A DNA stretch of 39,442 nucleotides from Nocardioides luteus (GTDB lineage Bacteria; Actinomycetota; Actinomycetes; Propionibacteriales; Nocardioidaceae): contig NZ_BMRK01000032.1 in NCBI RefSeq assembly GCF_014648595.1, positions 1-39,442 on the forward strand. The letters are read 5' to 3'. The notes beneath the pieces were generated by a model. The model saw only the letters and a program-made list of their open reading frames with translations. It did not search any database and was not told the origin of the DNA. Both the position numbers and the translations under genes were made by a program. Shown piece after piece: positions 17,127-24,909 of this stretch (its first letter is position 1; the number at the start of each line of letters is the position of its first letter).

Positions 17127-17142
17127 TGTCAGTTATCTGACA
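17127..17142. promoter_or_regulatory. MarR operator, copy 1
   Basis: TGTCAGTTATCTGACA: perfect 6-bp arms TGTCAG/CTGACA with a 4-bp AT-rich centre, close to the VOC gene. The arms are identical to those at 17153-17168, with centres 26 bp apart. Confidence 0.8.
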
Positions 17143-17152
17143 TAGAAATGTA

Positions 17153-17168
17153 TGTCAGAATACTGACA
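17153..17168. promoter_or_regulatory. MarR operator, copy 2
   Basis: TGTCAGAATACTGACA: the same arms as copy 1. Its last base is the A of the marR ATG, and no ribosome-binding site precedes that ATG, so the transcript may be leaderless with the repressor bound on the start point. Confidence 0.8.
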
Positions 17169-17626
17169 TGGGTCAAGACGATTCCGGCATCCACCTCGAC
17201 ACCTCCCTCGGCTACCTCCTCAAAGAGGCCTCCAGCGTGCTGCGGGTGGCGATGGAGGAGGTCCTGGGCCCGCTCGGCATGAGCATCACCCACTATTCCT
17301 GCCTCGAGCTGCTCGCCCAACGCCCCGGCCTCTCCAACTCCGACCTGGCCCGCGGCGCCTTCGTGACGCGCCAGTCGATGAACGTGCTGTTGAAGGCGCT
17401 CGAGCGCGACGGCTACGTGACCAGACCCGCCGCCGCCCCCGTCGGCAAGGCCCTCCCGACCGAGCTGACCGCAAGCGGCCGCCGCAGCCTCGAAGAGGCT
17501 TCCGCCGCCGTCCGCTCGGTCGAACGCCGGATGCTCGCCGGCCTGACCGAAGCCGACCAGGCCGAGGCTCTCCGGCTCCTGCGGAACATGGTCCAGTCCC
17601 TCCGCGAGCCCGTCGAAACGGTCTGA
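17168..17626 (+). CDS. MarR-family transcriptional regulator
   Basis: 152 aa from ATG 17168. The winged-helix core is SITHYSCLELLAQRPGLSNSDLARGAFVTRQSMNVLLKALERDGYVTR, followed by a PVGKALPTELTASGRR wing. MarR proteins dimerise through the terminal helices and release DNA on binding small phenolic or oxidising ligands. The divergent VOC gene and the twin palindromes make this a self-contained ligand-response pair. The last residues (REPVETV) look like a degraded copy of the dispersed repeat. Confidence 0.92.
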   Translation: MGQDDSGIHLDTSLGYLLKEASSVLRVAMEEVLGPLGMSITHYSCLELLAQRPGLSNSDLARGAFVTRQSMNVLLKALERDGYVTRPAAAPVGKALPTELTASGRRSLEEASAAVRSVERRMLAGLTEADQAEALRLLRNMVQSLREPVETV

Positions 17627-17725
17627 CTGCGGGGCGCCGCGCGGACATCGAGCCCGATTGGTGAGCACGCGACGGCGTACGGTAATGTTCACAGCGCTTC
17701 GGAAAGAGCATTTCCTCCGAAGCTT

Positions 17726-17799
<74 letters not shown>

Positions 17800-17806
17800 C
17801 CGAAAC

Positions 17807-17845
17807 AAACTGGCTCTGATCTGGGAAACAGATCAGAGCCAGTTT
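17807..17845 (+). terminator. Terminator after tRNA-Pro
   Basis: AAACTGGCTCTGATCTG (17807-17823) pairs perfectly with 17829-17845 across a GGAAA loop; CGTTGTTGG follows. The stem starts 7 bp after the tRNA. Confidence 0.85.
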
Positions 17846-17864
17846 CGTTGTTGGCCGCCCATGC

Positions 17865-18175
17865 CTTGAAAAGGGATCGTGAGCCACCAGACCGGCCGAG
17901 ATGGTGTCGCCATAGCGTTCCAGATTCTGGTCGAGACTCCGGCACTCTCCGATGTCCGGGGTGTGGCATATCCCGATGCCCCCCATGTAGCCGTCCGCGC
18001 GGCTGGCGCTGCGGTTGACGCCACCGTGGAAGTCGGCGCGGGTGATGGCGGCATCACCGGGCGGCGAACCCATGGACAGGCCTCAGCGCCTGCCGGCACC
18101 CCAGGCGCCGTGGTTGGAGATCACGACGAAGCCCAGGCGTTTGGCGAGGTCGGGATAGCGGTAGATGACGAGGCA
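17865..18175 (-). pseudogene. Unrecognised coding remnant beside the tRNA
   Basis: On the minus strand one frame reads LVIYRYPDLAKRLGFVVISN then HGAWGAGRR, stops at 18083, and continues in the same frame as MGSPPGDAAITRADFHGGV to DTISAGLVAHDPFS. The composition looks protein-like but I do not recognise a family. It lies directly beyond the broken CHAT-like gene, so it may be the end of a different, disrupted gene. Low confidence that it was ever one gene. Confidence 0.35.
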
Positions 18176-18486
18176 TAGCAGTTGCCGGCGTTGTCGGGCA
18201 TCATCGTGGCGAGTCGGGCCAGCGAGAGGCTGTCGCGCTGGTTCGAGGACCAGTTGATGTGTCCCTCGGTGCCGTGCATTGCGAGGAACAGGGTCATGTA
18301 GCTGCCGTATGACGCCTTGCCCCACTCCTGCAGGTAATGGCCGATCTGGGCGCTATTGATCACCGGAGAGATGTGGTGCCGGATCTGCCTCTGTCCCTCT
18401 AGAAGCTCAAGGATCGGCCGTACGCTAGCCCTGCCGTCGAGGGTGTTTCTCCCCTTGCCTTCGAGGCAGCAGACGCCGTTCGTCAT
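18121..18486 (-). pseudogene. CHAT/caspase-like protein (DUF6642-like), C-terminally broken
   Basis: 121 aa from ATG 18486, which overlaps the previous gene by ATGA and has AAGGA upstream. Residues 1-102 look like the front of a caspase-fold protein: MTNGVCCLEGKG, LDGRASVRPILELLE, then YMTLFLAMHGTEGHINWSS, where H71-G72 fits the catalytic His-Gly of CHAT proteases. The expected second half with the catalytic Cys strand and the rest of the fold is absent. After GNC the frame reads a Ser/Thr-rich tail and stops. Without the Cys it should be inactive. From memory such proteins are 180-250 aa. Family call moderate. Confidence 0.6.
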
Positions 18487-18857
18487 TTGTGATCGTCCTT
18501 CGCGCGGCTCTGGCTCGAGGCATGCTGGTTGAGCCGGGCAACGAGATCGATCAGATGAGCGATCTCGGCGTGGGTGGGGGACATTTCGTAAGCGTGCTGG
18601 TGGCATGCCTCGCTGAGCCGAGACCAGGCGTACTGGGCATGGTTGGCAACCGCAGGGGCGTCATCGCGGTAGAGCGCCTCGAGGCAGGAGAGAAGCGTGC
18701 GCCCATTGGCGCGTCGGCCAGGATCAAGCTGCTTTGCAGCGAGGAGGACGCCGATTGCGTCCTCAGCAGCGGCGCGCGCGAGCCAGGCCGCACGTCGGTT
18801 GGCGTGTGGGTCGCTCTGGTTCAGTTGTGCGCGTGCTGCGTCGAGCATTGTCGTCAT
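18483..18857 (-). CDS. Small HEPN-like protein in the ATPase operon
   Basis: 124 aa from ATG 18857, which overlaps the ATPase stop as ATGA; the frame extends upstream only as a shadow of the ATPase gene. It is all helical by composition. Two helices near the N-terminus (RRAAWLARAAAEDAIGVLLAA) resemble HEPN-domain helices. The C-terminal part has R80-LSEAC-H86, an R-x5-H motif within the R-x4-6-H range of HEPN ribonucleases, followed by a conserved-looking Tyr (HAYEMSPTHAEI). I infer a possible HEPN RNase toxin or sensor; without a profile search this stays a hypothesis. Coupled on both sides. Confidence 0.55.
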   Translation of the reverse strand: MTTMLDAARAQLNQSDPHANRRAAWLARAAAEDAIGVLLAAKQLDPGRRANGRTLLSCLEALYRDDAPAVANHAQYAWSRLSEACHQHAYEMSPTHAEIAHLIDLVARLNQHASSQSRAKDDHK

Positions 18858-21340
18858 GAGGCGTCCCGGACATCGGCGATGAGTCGCTCGACGGTTTTGG
18901 CCGCCTGCTTCGGGTCGACGTCGGACCGGAGTCCTTCGTGCATCGCAACACCTGCGTTGATGAGGCCGAACTTGCGGTGGTGGGGCGTGGCCCATGCGGC
19001 GAGCTCGTTGTGGGAACGGGGCTCGCCGAAGACGGCAAGGCCCACCTTCTTGCGGGTCGTCTCAGCACCGGCCCACGTGCCCTCGACCTTGTGGAGGTCC
19101 TCGCCGTTGGCTACGGCGCGAGAGAAGTACCGATCCTTGGCAGCTGCTTCGAGGGCGAAGCGGAGCATGCCAGGCAATGTGCGTCGAAGGGCGGCGTCGG
19201 CGAGTTGATGGTTCTCGTACGCCGTGATCATCGCGAAAGCGTCGCTGAGATAGCGCTTAGCGGGATCAGCGTGGGTGCGGATCTTGACCTTGGATCCGCT
19301 GGTTCGGGAGACCTCGAGGATGGTGGCATCGATGCTGGAGCGGCGTACGGCGGCAGGGAGCCGGTCGTCATGGGAGAGCACGATGACCTGCCGAGTCGCG
19401 GCGATCTCGCCCAGCAGGTCGACAAGACCGTCGACCTTGGCTGGATCCATGGCCTGGATCGGATCGTCCAGGATGAGGAACCTGAACGGCGAGCTGGCCA
19501 TCGTCGCGCGAGGGATGAACAGGGAGAGCGCAAGGGCGTGGAGTTCGCCTTGGGAGAGAACAGGGATTCCGTCGGTAGGCGTTCCGTCGATGGCGGCGTC
19601 GATCTGGACTCGGCGTCGCGTGCTGGTACCGGCGAGCTGGAGGTTGCCGATCTCGATATTGCTCTCCTGGCGAAGCTTGCTCCAGGCGTGCTTAGCGCCG
19701 TCGGTGATCGGGGCCAGGCGCTCGTTCTTGAGACGAAGATCGTTCTCTTTGAGCCACTTCTCCGCAGCCGTGAGCCGATCGATGATCGGCTTGTCAGCGG
19801 AGGCGGCGTCGAAGGCGTCGCACCATGTGGCGATCTGGGATGCGAGCGGTTGCCAGGCATCGTCGAGTCGTTCGATCTCGGAGCTGACTGCGGCACGCAG
19901 GTCGGCGAGCGCAGGAAGCAGGTTCTCGATTTGCTGTTCGATGTGCTGAGCTTCGGCCAGCGCCGCGTCGTATCCGTCGCCGGGCGGGATGTCGATGAAC
20001 CTCTCCCATGACGTGCGTGCGGCGGCAATTGCCTCCGCCACGGCGGTGGTTGGAGCCGATTGAAGCGCCCTGGGCCTGGGGGTGAGGATCTTACGGAGAT
20101 CGCTGCGGGCAAGGTCGAGCGTCTGCCGCGCCAGGTCATACGCCTGGGCCTGTTGCCGACGCTGAGCCGCGAGTTCGCGGCTGGTGGCGGCCCAGGCTGC
20201 GTCGAGTGACCCTTGGCGGCAGACCGGGCAGGTCATGTCGCCATGTTCGCTGTGTACGGTAATGGCCTGCTCGAGGAGCTCGAGGCGGGCGAGTTCACGC
20301 TGCGAGAGGCCGGCCGCGTCGTCGGCGACGCTAGCCAAACCAGTGATGGCGGCGCGGATCCTATCGGCGACCCCACGTACCTCGCCGATCGAGTGCGGGA
20401 ACTCCACGATGGCGAGACTCCGTAGTTCCGCGAGTGGGCCGCTGAGCGTCTGGGTGCCGGTTGCGAGTGCCCGGAGCGCGGCGGAGTCGGGTGCGGTCTT
20501 CCGCAGGAGAGTTGCGGCAGTGATTGCGCGGTCGTCAGTGAGTTGGGCGGCCTGTTTCTGGAGGCTCTTTCGCTGGGCGTCGACGAGACCGAGTGGCGCC
20601 TTGCGCTGCTTTAGCCGGTCTTTGACCAGCCCCCAGGCATCGGTGATCTGTTGAACGCCAAGGATGCTGGCCAGAGCGTCATAGAGCTTGCTCTGGCCCG
20701 ACTCCAACAATCCACCGAGCTCGTCATAGGACGGCATCGGCCGGTACTGCTCCAGCGATGCCGCCCAGCCCAGGTCGGCCAGATCGTTGAGAACCACGGG
20801 GCGGCCGCTTGTGTGGCGCTGGACCACGGTCGTGTATTGGTCATGGGTTGTGGCTGTGTCTGGCCATGTAGCGGTGATCGAGATCGGGCCGTGGCCTTCC
20901 TCGACCGCGTCGACCCGAATTCGAGCGCGCTGGTGGTGGAGGTTGCGCCACCGCTCGCTCCACTGGATGCTGCTGCTCTTCGCCGCCCATCGGTAGGTGC
21001 TTCCCGTCAGCACGAGTTCGAGTGCCTCGGCCATGCTCGACTTTCCCGAGCCGTTTCGGCCGGCGATGATCGTCAGGCCAGGCCGCGGAGCGATGTTGAC
21101 CTGCGTGGTCTCTCCTATGCCTCGGAAGCCCTCGACCTCCACGGAGGTGAGGAACGTGCCGTCAGTTTTACTCGGCCCCTCGGCGGCCGACACGTCAACA
21201 TCCGGTGCCGTGCCGTAGTCGAGGTAAGCATCAAGCGCCTCTGGCCCCACAGTCGCCGCCAGGACCACTTGACCAACCGGCTCGTCAAGTCCCGAGGCCG
21301 CGACCTGCTCCTTCACCCAACCCATCAGCTCAGTGCTCAC
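18854..21340 (-). CDS. Rad50/RloC-like ABC ATPase with zinc-hook motif
   Basis: 828 aa from GTG 21340 (ribosome-binding site weak). A 60-residue leader precedes the ATPase: Walker A GRNGSGKSS (94-102), coiled-coil arms, a CPVC zinc-hook-like motif at 371-374, then signature LSQGEL (595-600), Walker B FLILDD (621-626) and H-loop His657. This is the SbcC/Rad50/PrrC-RloC (AAA_13-like) plan. The 125-residue C-terminal extension after the ATPase contains R727-FAL-E731 and several His (777, 787, 788, 801), which recalls the R-x3-E...H anticodon-nuclease triad of PrrC/RloC, but His spacing does not match closely. A defence or DNA-end-sensing role is inferred. Confidence 0.85.
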   Translation of the reverse strand: MSTELMGWVKEQVAASGLDEPVGQVVLAATVGPEALDAYLDYGTAPDVDVSAAEGPSKTDGTFLTSVEVEGFRGIGETTQVNIAPRPGLTIIAGRNGSGKSSMAEALELVLTGSTYRWAAKSSSIQWSERWRNLHHQRARIRVDAVEEGHGPISITATWPDTATTHDQYTTVVQRHTSGRPVVLNDLADLGWAASLEQYRPMPSYDELGGLLESGQSKLYDALASILGVQQITDAWGLVKDRLKQRKAPLGLVDAQRKSLQKQAAQLTDDRAITAATLLRKTAPDSAALRALATGTQTLSGPLAELRSLAIVEFPHSIGEVRGVADRIRAAITGLASVADDAAGLSQRELARLELLEQAITVHSEHGDMTCPVCRQGSLDAAWAATSRELAAQRRQQAQAYDLARQTLDLARSDLRKILTPRPRALQSAPTTAVAEAIAAARTSWERFIDIPPGDGYDAALAEAQHIEQQIENLLPALADLRAAVSSEIERLDDAWQPLASQIATWCDAFDAASADKPIIDRLTAAEKWLKENDLRLKNERLAPITDGAKHAWSKLRQESNIEIGNLQLAGTSTRRRVQIDAAIDGTPTDGIPVLSQGELHALALSLFIPRATMASSPFRFLILDDPIQAMDPAKVDGLVDLLGEIAATRQVIVLSHDDRLPAAVRRSSIDATILEVSRTSGSKVKIRTHADPAKRYLSDAFAMITAYENHQLADAALRRTLPGMLRFALEAAAKDRYFSRAVANGEDLHKVEGTWAGAETTRKKVGLAVFGEPRSHNELAAWATPHHRKFGLINAGVAMHEGLRSDVDPKQAAKTVERLIADVRDAS

Positions 21341-21442
21341 GAGGGTCGAAGTTAGATGAAACGCGACGGCGGGTACGGTGGGCGCAATCCGGTCGTCATC
21401 GATCTTGGGGATGGCATGCGATGGGGCGCGGATTGGTGTCTG

Positions 21443-22312
21443 CTAGTTGTGGTTGTAGCCGTGTATCCGAGTCAACAACGCTTGCTTGTAGTGCGACTCA
21501 GCAGCGTCGATCTCCGCCGCCGGAGTTGTTGGATCGAAGACCCGCAGGATTGAGAAGACGAAGTCCTCGGCATGGGACGTGTCGGCGGCAGCGAGGGCTT
21601 TCAGACCCAGATTGCCACCATGACCGTCGCGGGCATAAGCCGACCAGCGTCCCAGGAAGCGCTCGCTGCCATCAGCCTTCCCGACGTACAGCCTGCCGGT
21701 GCGTTTGTCGGCGATCAGATAGATTCCCTGGACTGCGGCTAAGGCTGCACGCCAAGCGGCGTAACGGGAGTCCTCGATTACGGCCTGCAGGGTCGGGAAG
21801 TCGATCACAAACCGTTCGTACCCGGGAAATGGCACAGTCTCAGGGTCAGCGATCTCTACGACCCGCATCGCCATGGCGGCGTTACCCAGCTTCGCCCAAT
21901 TGATCGTGTCCGATGTCCACTCGACCACCAGTCGTTGTTCCAGGTTGGCGAGCAGGGCAGACGGACGAAGATCGAACCAACGGCGCTCTTGGGCGCGCCT
22001 CCATGGCACGTGATCGGGCGCATCGACCTGGCCGTGGTTCTCATACACGGCCAGCAGGCGAGAACGTCGACCACCGTCGGCGATGAATGTCAACCAGAGA
22101 CCGGGCGGGCTCGCCGGCACCTTGTTCCGCAGATCTTGCTCCCGCGTATAGGCGACAACCTTCTCTACCGTGAGGTCGGCCGGACCGCGAAGGCCGTCGG
22201 GCGAGTAGGTGTGTCGGACCAACAACACGGATGCCGAGTCGCTGACATGAGCCGCGCTCAGCACGTGGCTGAGGTTCAGCTCGAACGGCCCACTGGACGC
22301 TGGGATAGTCAC
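21443..22312 (-). CDS. GIY-YIG nuclease family protein
   Basis: 289 aa from GTG 22312. The N-terminal 190 residues have no recognised domain. The C-terminal 90 residues are a GIY-YIG module: GIYLI (196-200), RLYVGKA with YVG at 209-211, R222 in GRWSAYARDG, and E272 in AEIDAAESHYKQALL as the metal-binding Glu. A single-strand or double-strand DNA nick is the usual reaction. It lies 102 bp upstream of the zinc-hook ATPase on the same strand and probably belongs to the same functional cluster, though the gap could hold its own promoter. Confidence 0.88.
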   Translation of the reverse strand: MTIPASSGPFELNLSHVLSAAHVSDSASVLLVRHTYSPDGLRGPADLTVEKVVAYTREQDLRNKVPASPPGLWLTFIADGGRRSRLLAVYENHGQVDAPDHVPWRRAQERRWFDLRPSALLANLEQRLVVEWTSDTINWAKLGNAAMAMRVVEIADPETVPFPGYERFVIDFPTLQAVIEDSRYAAWRAALAAVQGIYLIADKRTGRLYVGKADGSERFLGRWSAYARDGHGGNLGLKALAAADTSHAEDFVFSILRVFDPTTPAAEIDAAESHYKQALLTRIHGYNHN

Positions 22313-22491
22313 GGATGGTGAATCTAGCCGGACCCTCGGGTATAGGCGTCACCACTTCAAAGATTCACTGGCAGCAAATTGGTGCACCAGCGGGCACCGA
22401 GCAACATCTGGGCAAATCGTCTTCGTGAACTCGAGGTGAGTGAAGATGACGAAACCGCACGCGGCTGCTGCGGTGTGACTACTCTCGCCTC

Positions 22492-23316
22492 ATGGCGGAA
22501 TCAGAGGACAAGCTCTACCGGACGACGATCCAGACGATCGGCGCTGTGGCCAAGCTGCCGATTGTGCGTGTCGACCGAGAAGCGTTCCTCCGCAAGCACT
22601 TCAGTGACTCCCCGCACCTGGACGTGATCCTGGAGAGGGGACCGCAGGCGGTGTACTCGGTCCAGTCTCTCAGCCGTAAGGCCGACTCGATCATCAAGAC
22701 CAGCGCGGCCAAGACGTCGGCGGCCTCCTTCGTGACCGGATTCGCCGGCAACCCGACGCTGATGGTGGCCGCGGGCGGTGCCGACCTTGCGCAGTACTTC
22801 GGCTTTGCGATCAACGTCGCCCAGCAGATCGCCTACCTGTTCGGTGAGGACGAACTCTTCGACGGCGGAGGCGACCTGTCCGAGGCCGCTCAGATCCGGG
22901 TGATCGCCTACCTCGGTGCGATGTTCGGTGCGGCCGGGGCCGCGGGACTCATCACTCAGACCTCAACGGTGATCGGTGCGAACGTCGGCAAGAAGGTGGC
23001 GTCGCAAGCACTGACCAAGACGGTCTGGTTTCCGCTGGTGAGGAAGGTCGGCGCGGCGATCGGCATGAAGATCACGAAGAAGACGGTGGAGAAGTCGATC
23101 ACCAAGGCGGTGCCCATCGTCGGCGGGGTTGTCTCGGGTGGGCTGACGTACGTCACCTTCCGTCCGATGGGCCGCCGCCTCGCCGAAGTGATGGTTAAGA
23201 ACCTCAATGGCGAGTTCGACGACCACCTCGAGCTCAACCCCGAATTCGCAGCCCTTGCCGATCCGGTCCCGGTCGTGGTCGTCGAGCCCCAGCGTCCGGC
23301 TTTGGAGCTCGAGTGA
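22492..23316 (+). CDS. EcsC-like hydrophobic protein
   Basis: 274 aa from ATG 22492, no clear ribosome-binding site. Gly/Ala-rich amphipathic and hydrophobic stretches are at about 78-115 (FVTGFAGNPTLMVAAGGAD...), 140-165 (AYLGAMFGAAGAAGLITQTS) and 205-222 (VPIVGGVVSGGLTYVTF). The order of an alternating glycine helix, a Phe-rich helix and a VPIVGG segment fits the EcsC family, whose function is unclear. The C-terminus is acidic. It is divergent from the GIY-YIG gene. Whether it belongs to the defence-like cluster is unknown. Confidence 0.5.
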   Translation: MAESEDKLYRTTIQTIGAVAKLPIVRVDREAFLRKHFSDSPHLDVILERGPQAVYSVQSLSRKADSIIKTSAAKTSAASFVTGFAGNPTLMVAAGGADLAQYFGFAINVAQQIAYLFGEDELFDGGGDLSEAAQIRVIAYLGAMFGAAGAAGLITQTSTVIGANVGKKVASQALTKTVWFPLVRKVGAAIGMKITKKTVEKSITKAVPIVGGVVSGGLTYVTFRPMGRRLAEVMVKNLNGEFDDHLELNPEFAALADPVPVVVVEPQRPALELE

Positions 23317-23399
23317 GCCCGGGCGTCAAGGGTTGAGGACAGCGTCCAGAGGCGTTCAGGTGGGCAGCGGGATCTTGATCGGGCGTGTCTCGATCCCGA

Positions 23400-23592
23400 T
23401 CACGGACGGTCGAGAAGATGCATGTTCGGTGCGCGGGCTGCTTCAGATAGATCCGCGAGTTGGATAACGGTCCGGCCGGCCGCTTCGAGCGTCTCAGCCC
23501 CGACGCAGTCGACGAAGGTCGATGGTTCGCGCCAGGCGTACACGATCCGTGGGATGCCTTCGTTCAGGATGTGCTGGGTGCAGGTGACAGCA
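23400..23592 (-). pseudogene. Nucleoside-deaminase-like gene, 3' remnant
   Basis: The minus strand encodes ILNEGIPRIVYAWREPSTF, DCVGAETLEAAG and a tail to LNMHLL-like residues before the stop at 23400. This is the C-terminal third of a cytidine/guanine-deaminase-type protein. The zinc-binding HxE and most of the PCxxC region are missing; upstream sequence turns into aldehyde dehydrogenase on the other strand at about 23590. Confidence 0.65.
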
Positions 23593-24764
23593 CTGATGGC
23601 CATCGAGATGGGCAAACCCGTCTCCCAGGCGAAGGGCGAGGTGGCGCTGGCCGCCGCGATCTTCGAGTACTACGCCACCACGGGCCCGCAGTTCCTCGAG
23701 GACGAGCAGCTCGACATCGCCGGCAAGGGCCGCGCGGTCGTACGCACCGATCCCATCGGCCCTCTGGTCGGTGTCATGCCGTGGAACTTCCCGCACTATC
23801 AGGTGGCCCGCTTCGTCGCCCCCAACCTGCTCCTCGGGAACACCATCCTGCTCAAGCACGCCAGCAACTGCCCTCAGCAGGCGCTGCGGATCGCTGACGT
23901 CCTCGAGGCTGCGGGCGCCCCCTCGGTGTCTATCAGAACCTGTTCGCGACCAACGACCAGGTCGCGCGGATGATCGCCGATCCCCGTATCCAGGGTGTCT
24001 CCCTGACCGGTTCCGAGCGGGCCGGCCAGGCGGTCGGTCGCGTGGCCGGCGAGCACATGAAGAAGTGTGTGCTCGAGCTCGGCGGGTCCGACCCGTTCAT
24101 CGTCCTCGCCGATGCTGACGTGCCCTCGGCCGCCCGCGACGCGGCAACCGGTCGCTTTGCCAACGCCGGTCAGGCGTGCACGTCGGCGAAGCGCATCATC
24201 GTCGAGGACGCTGTGTGGGAGGCGTTCCTCGAGAACTTCCTCGAGCAGGCCGAGCAGTGGACGCTCGGTGACCCGTCGCTGCCTGAGACGAAGCTCGGAC
24301 CGATGGCTTCCCTCGCAGGTCGCGCCGACCTCGATGAGCAGGTGCGCGACGCCCGTGCCAAGGGCGCGACGGTCCACCTCGGCGGCGCCGTGCCGGACGG
24401 GCCCGGCGCGTACTATCCGGCCACCGTGCTCACCGGCGTGGACGAGTCGATGCGTGCCTACCGCGAGGAGCTGTTCGGTCCCGTTGCCGTCCTCTACCGG
24501 GTGGCCTCCGCCGAGGAGGCCGTCTCGGTCGCGAACGACTCGCCCTTCGGGCTCGGAGCCGCGGTCTACGGCACCGACGAGGGCAAGACTCGGGAGATCG
24601 CAGACCAGCTCGAGGTCGGCATGGTCGGCATCAACACGACGATCAAGAGCGCGCCCGACCTGCCCTTCGGCGGCGTCAAAGCCTCCGGGGTCGGTCGTGA
24701 GCTCGGCCGGTTCGGGCTCGACGAGTTCGCGAACAAGAAGCTGGTACGCGACCTGGCGTCCTGA
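23590..24764 (+). pseudogene. Aldehyde dehydrogenase (succinate-semialdehyde type), 5'-truncated and frameshifted
   Basis: About 390 C-terminal residues of a 450-460-aa NAD(P)-dependent aldehyde dehydrogenase. The recognisable part begins at ALMAIEMGKPVSQAKGE; the N-terminal 65 or so residues are lost. PWNFPHYQVARF is the coenzyme-binding region. Near 23930 the frame breaks: LEAAGAP continues in another frame as GVYQNLFATNDQVARM, which one added base would repair. Beyond the break the Glu of ELGGSDPF and the catalytic Cys of GQACTSAKR remain. A partial product from an internal start at 23970 is conceivable but would lack part of the cofactor site. Confidence 0.88.
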
Positions 24765-24799
24765 GGGTGCTCACGGGTTGAGCGTATGCGTCGGATCTG

Positions 24800-24825
24800 G
24801 CCCCACCCTCGGTTGAGGCTGGGGC
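24800..24825. terminator. Hairpin between convergent genes
   Basis: GCCCCACCCTC (24800-24810) pairs with GAGGCTGGGGC (24815-24825) with one mismatch and a GGTT loop. It lies between the aldehyde dehydrogenase remnant and the convergent LuxR-type gene. Confidence 0.6.
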
Positions 24826-24909
24826 GCACCCGGTCGCCGGGGACCTCCCGCCGGCTGCGGCGGATGAGCTCGTCGCAGAGGGTCGTCCTGCCTGTGGTCT
24901 CCTCGGCTC

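Noticed and set aside
22381-22398. GGTGC/GCACC inverted repeat in the gap before the EcsC-like gene
   Set aside because: Five-base arms are too short to separate from chance in GC-rich DNA.
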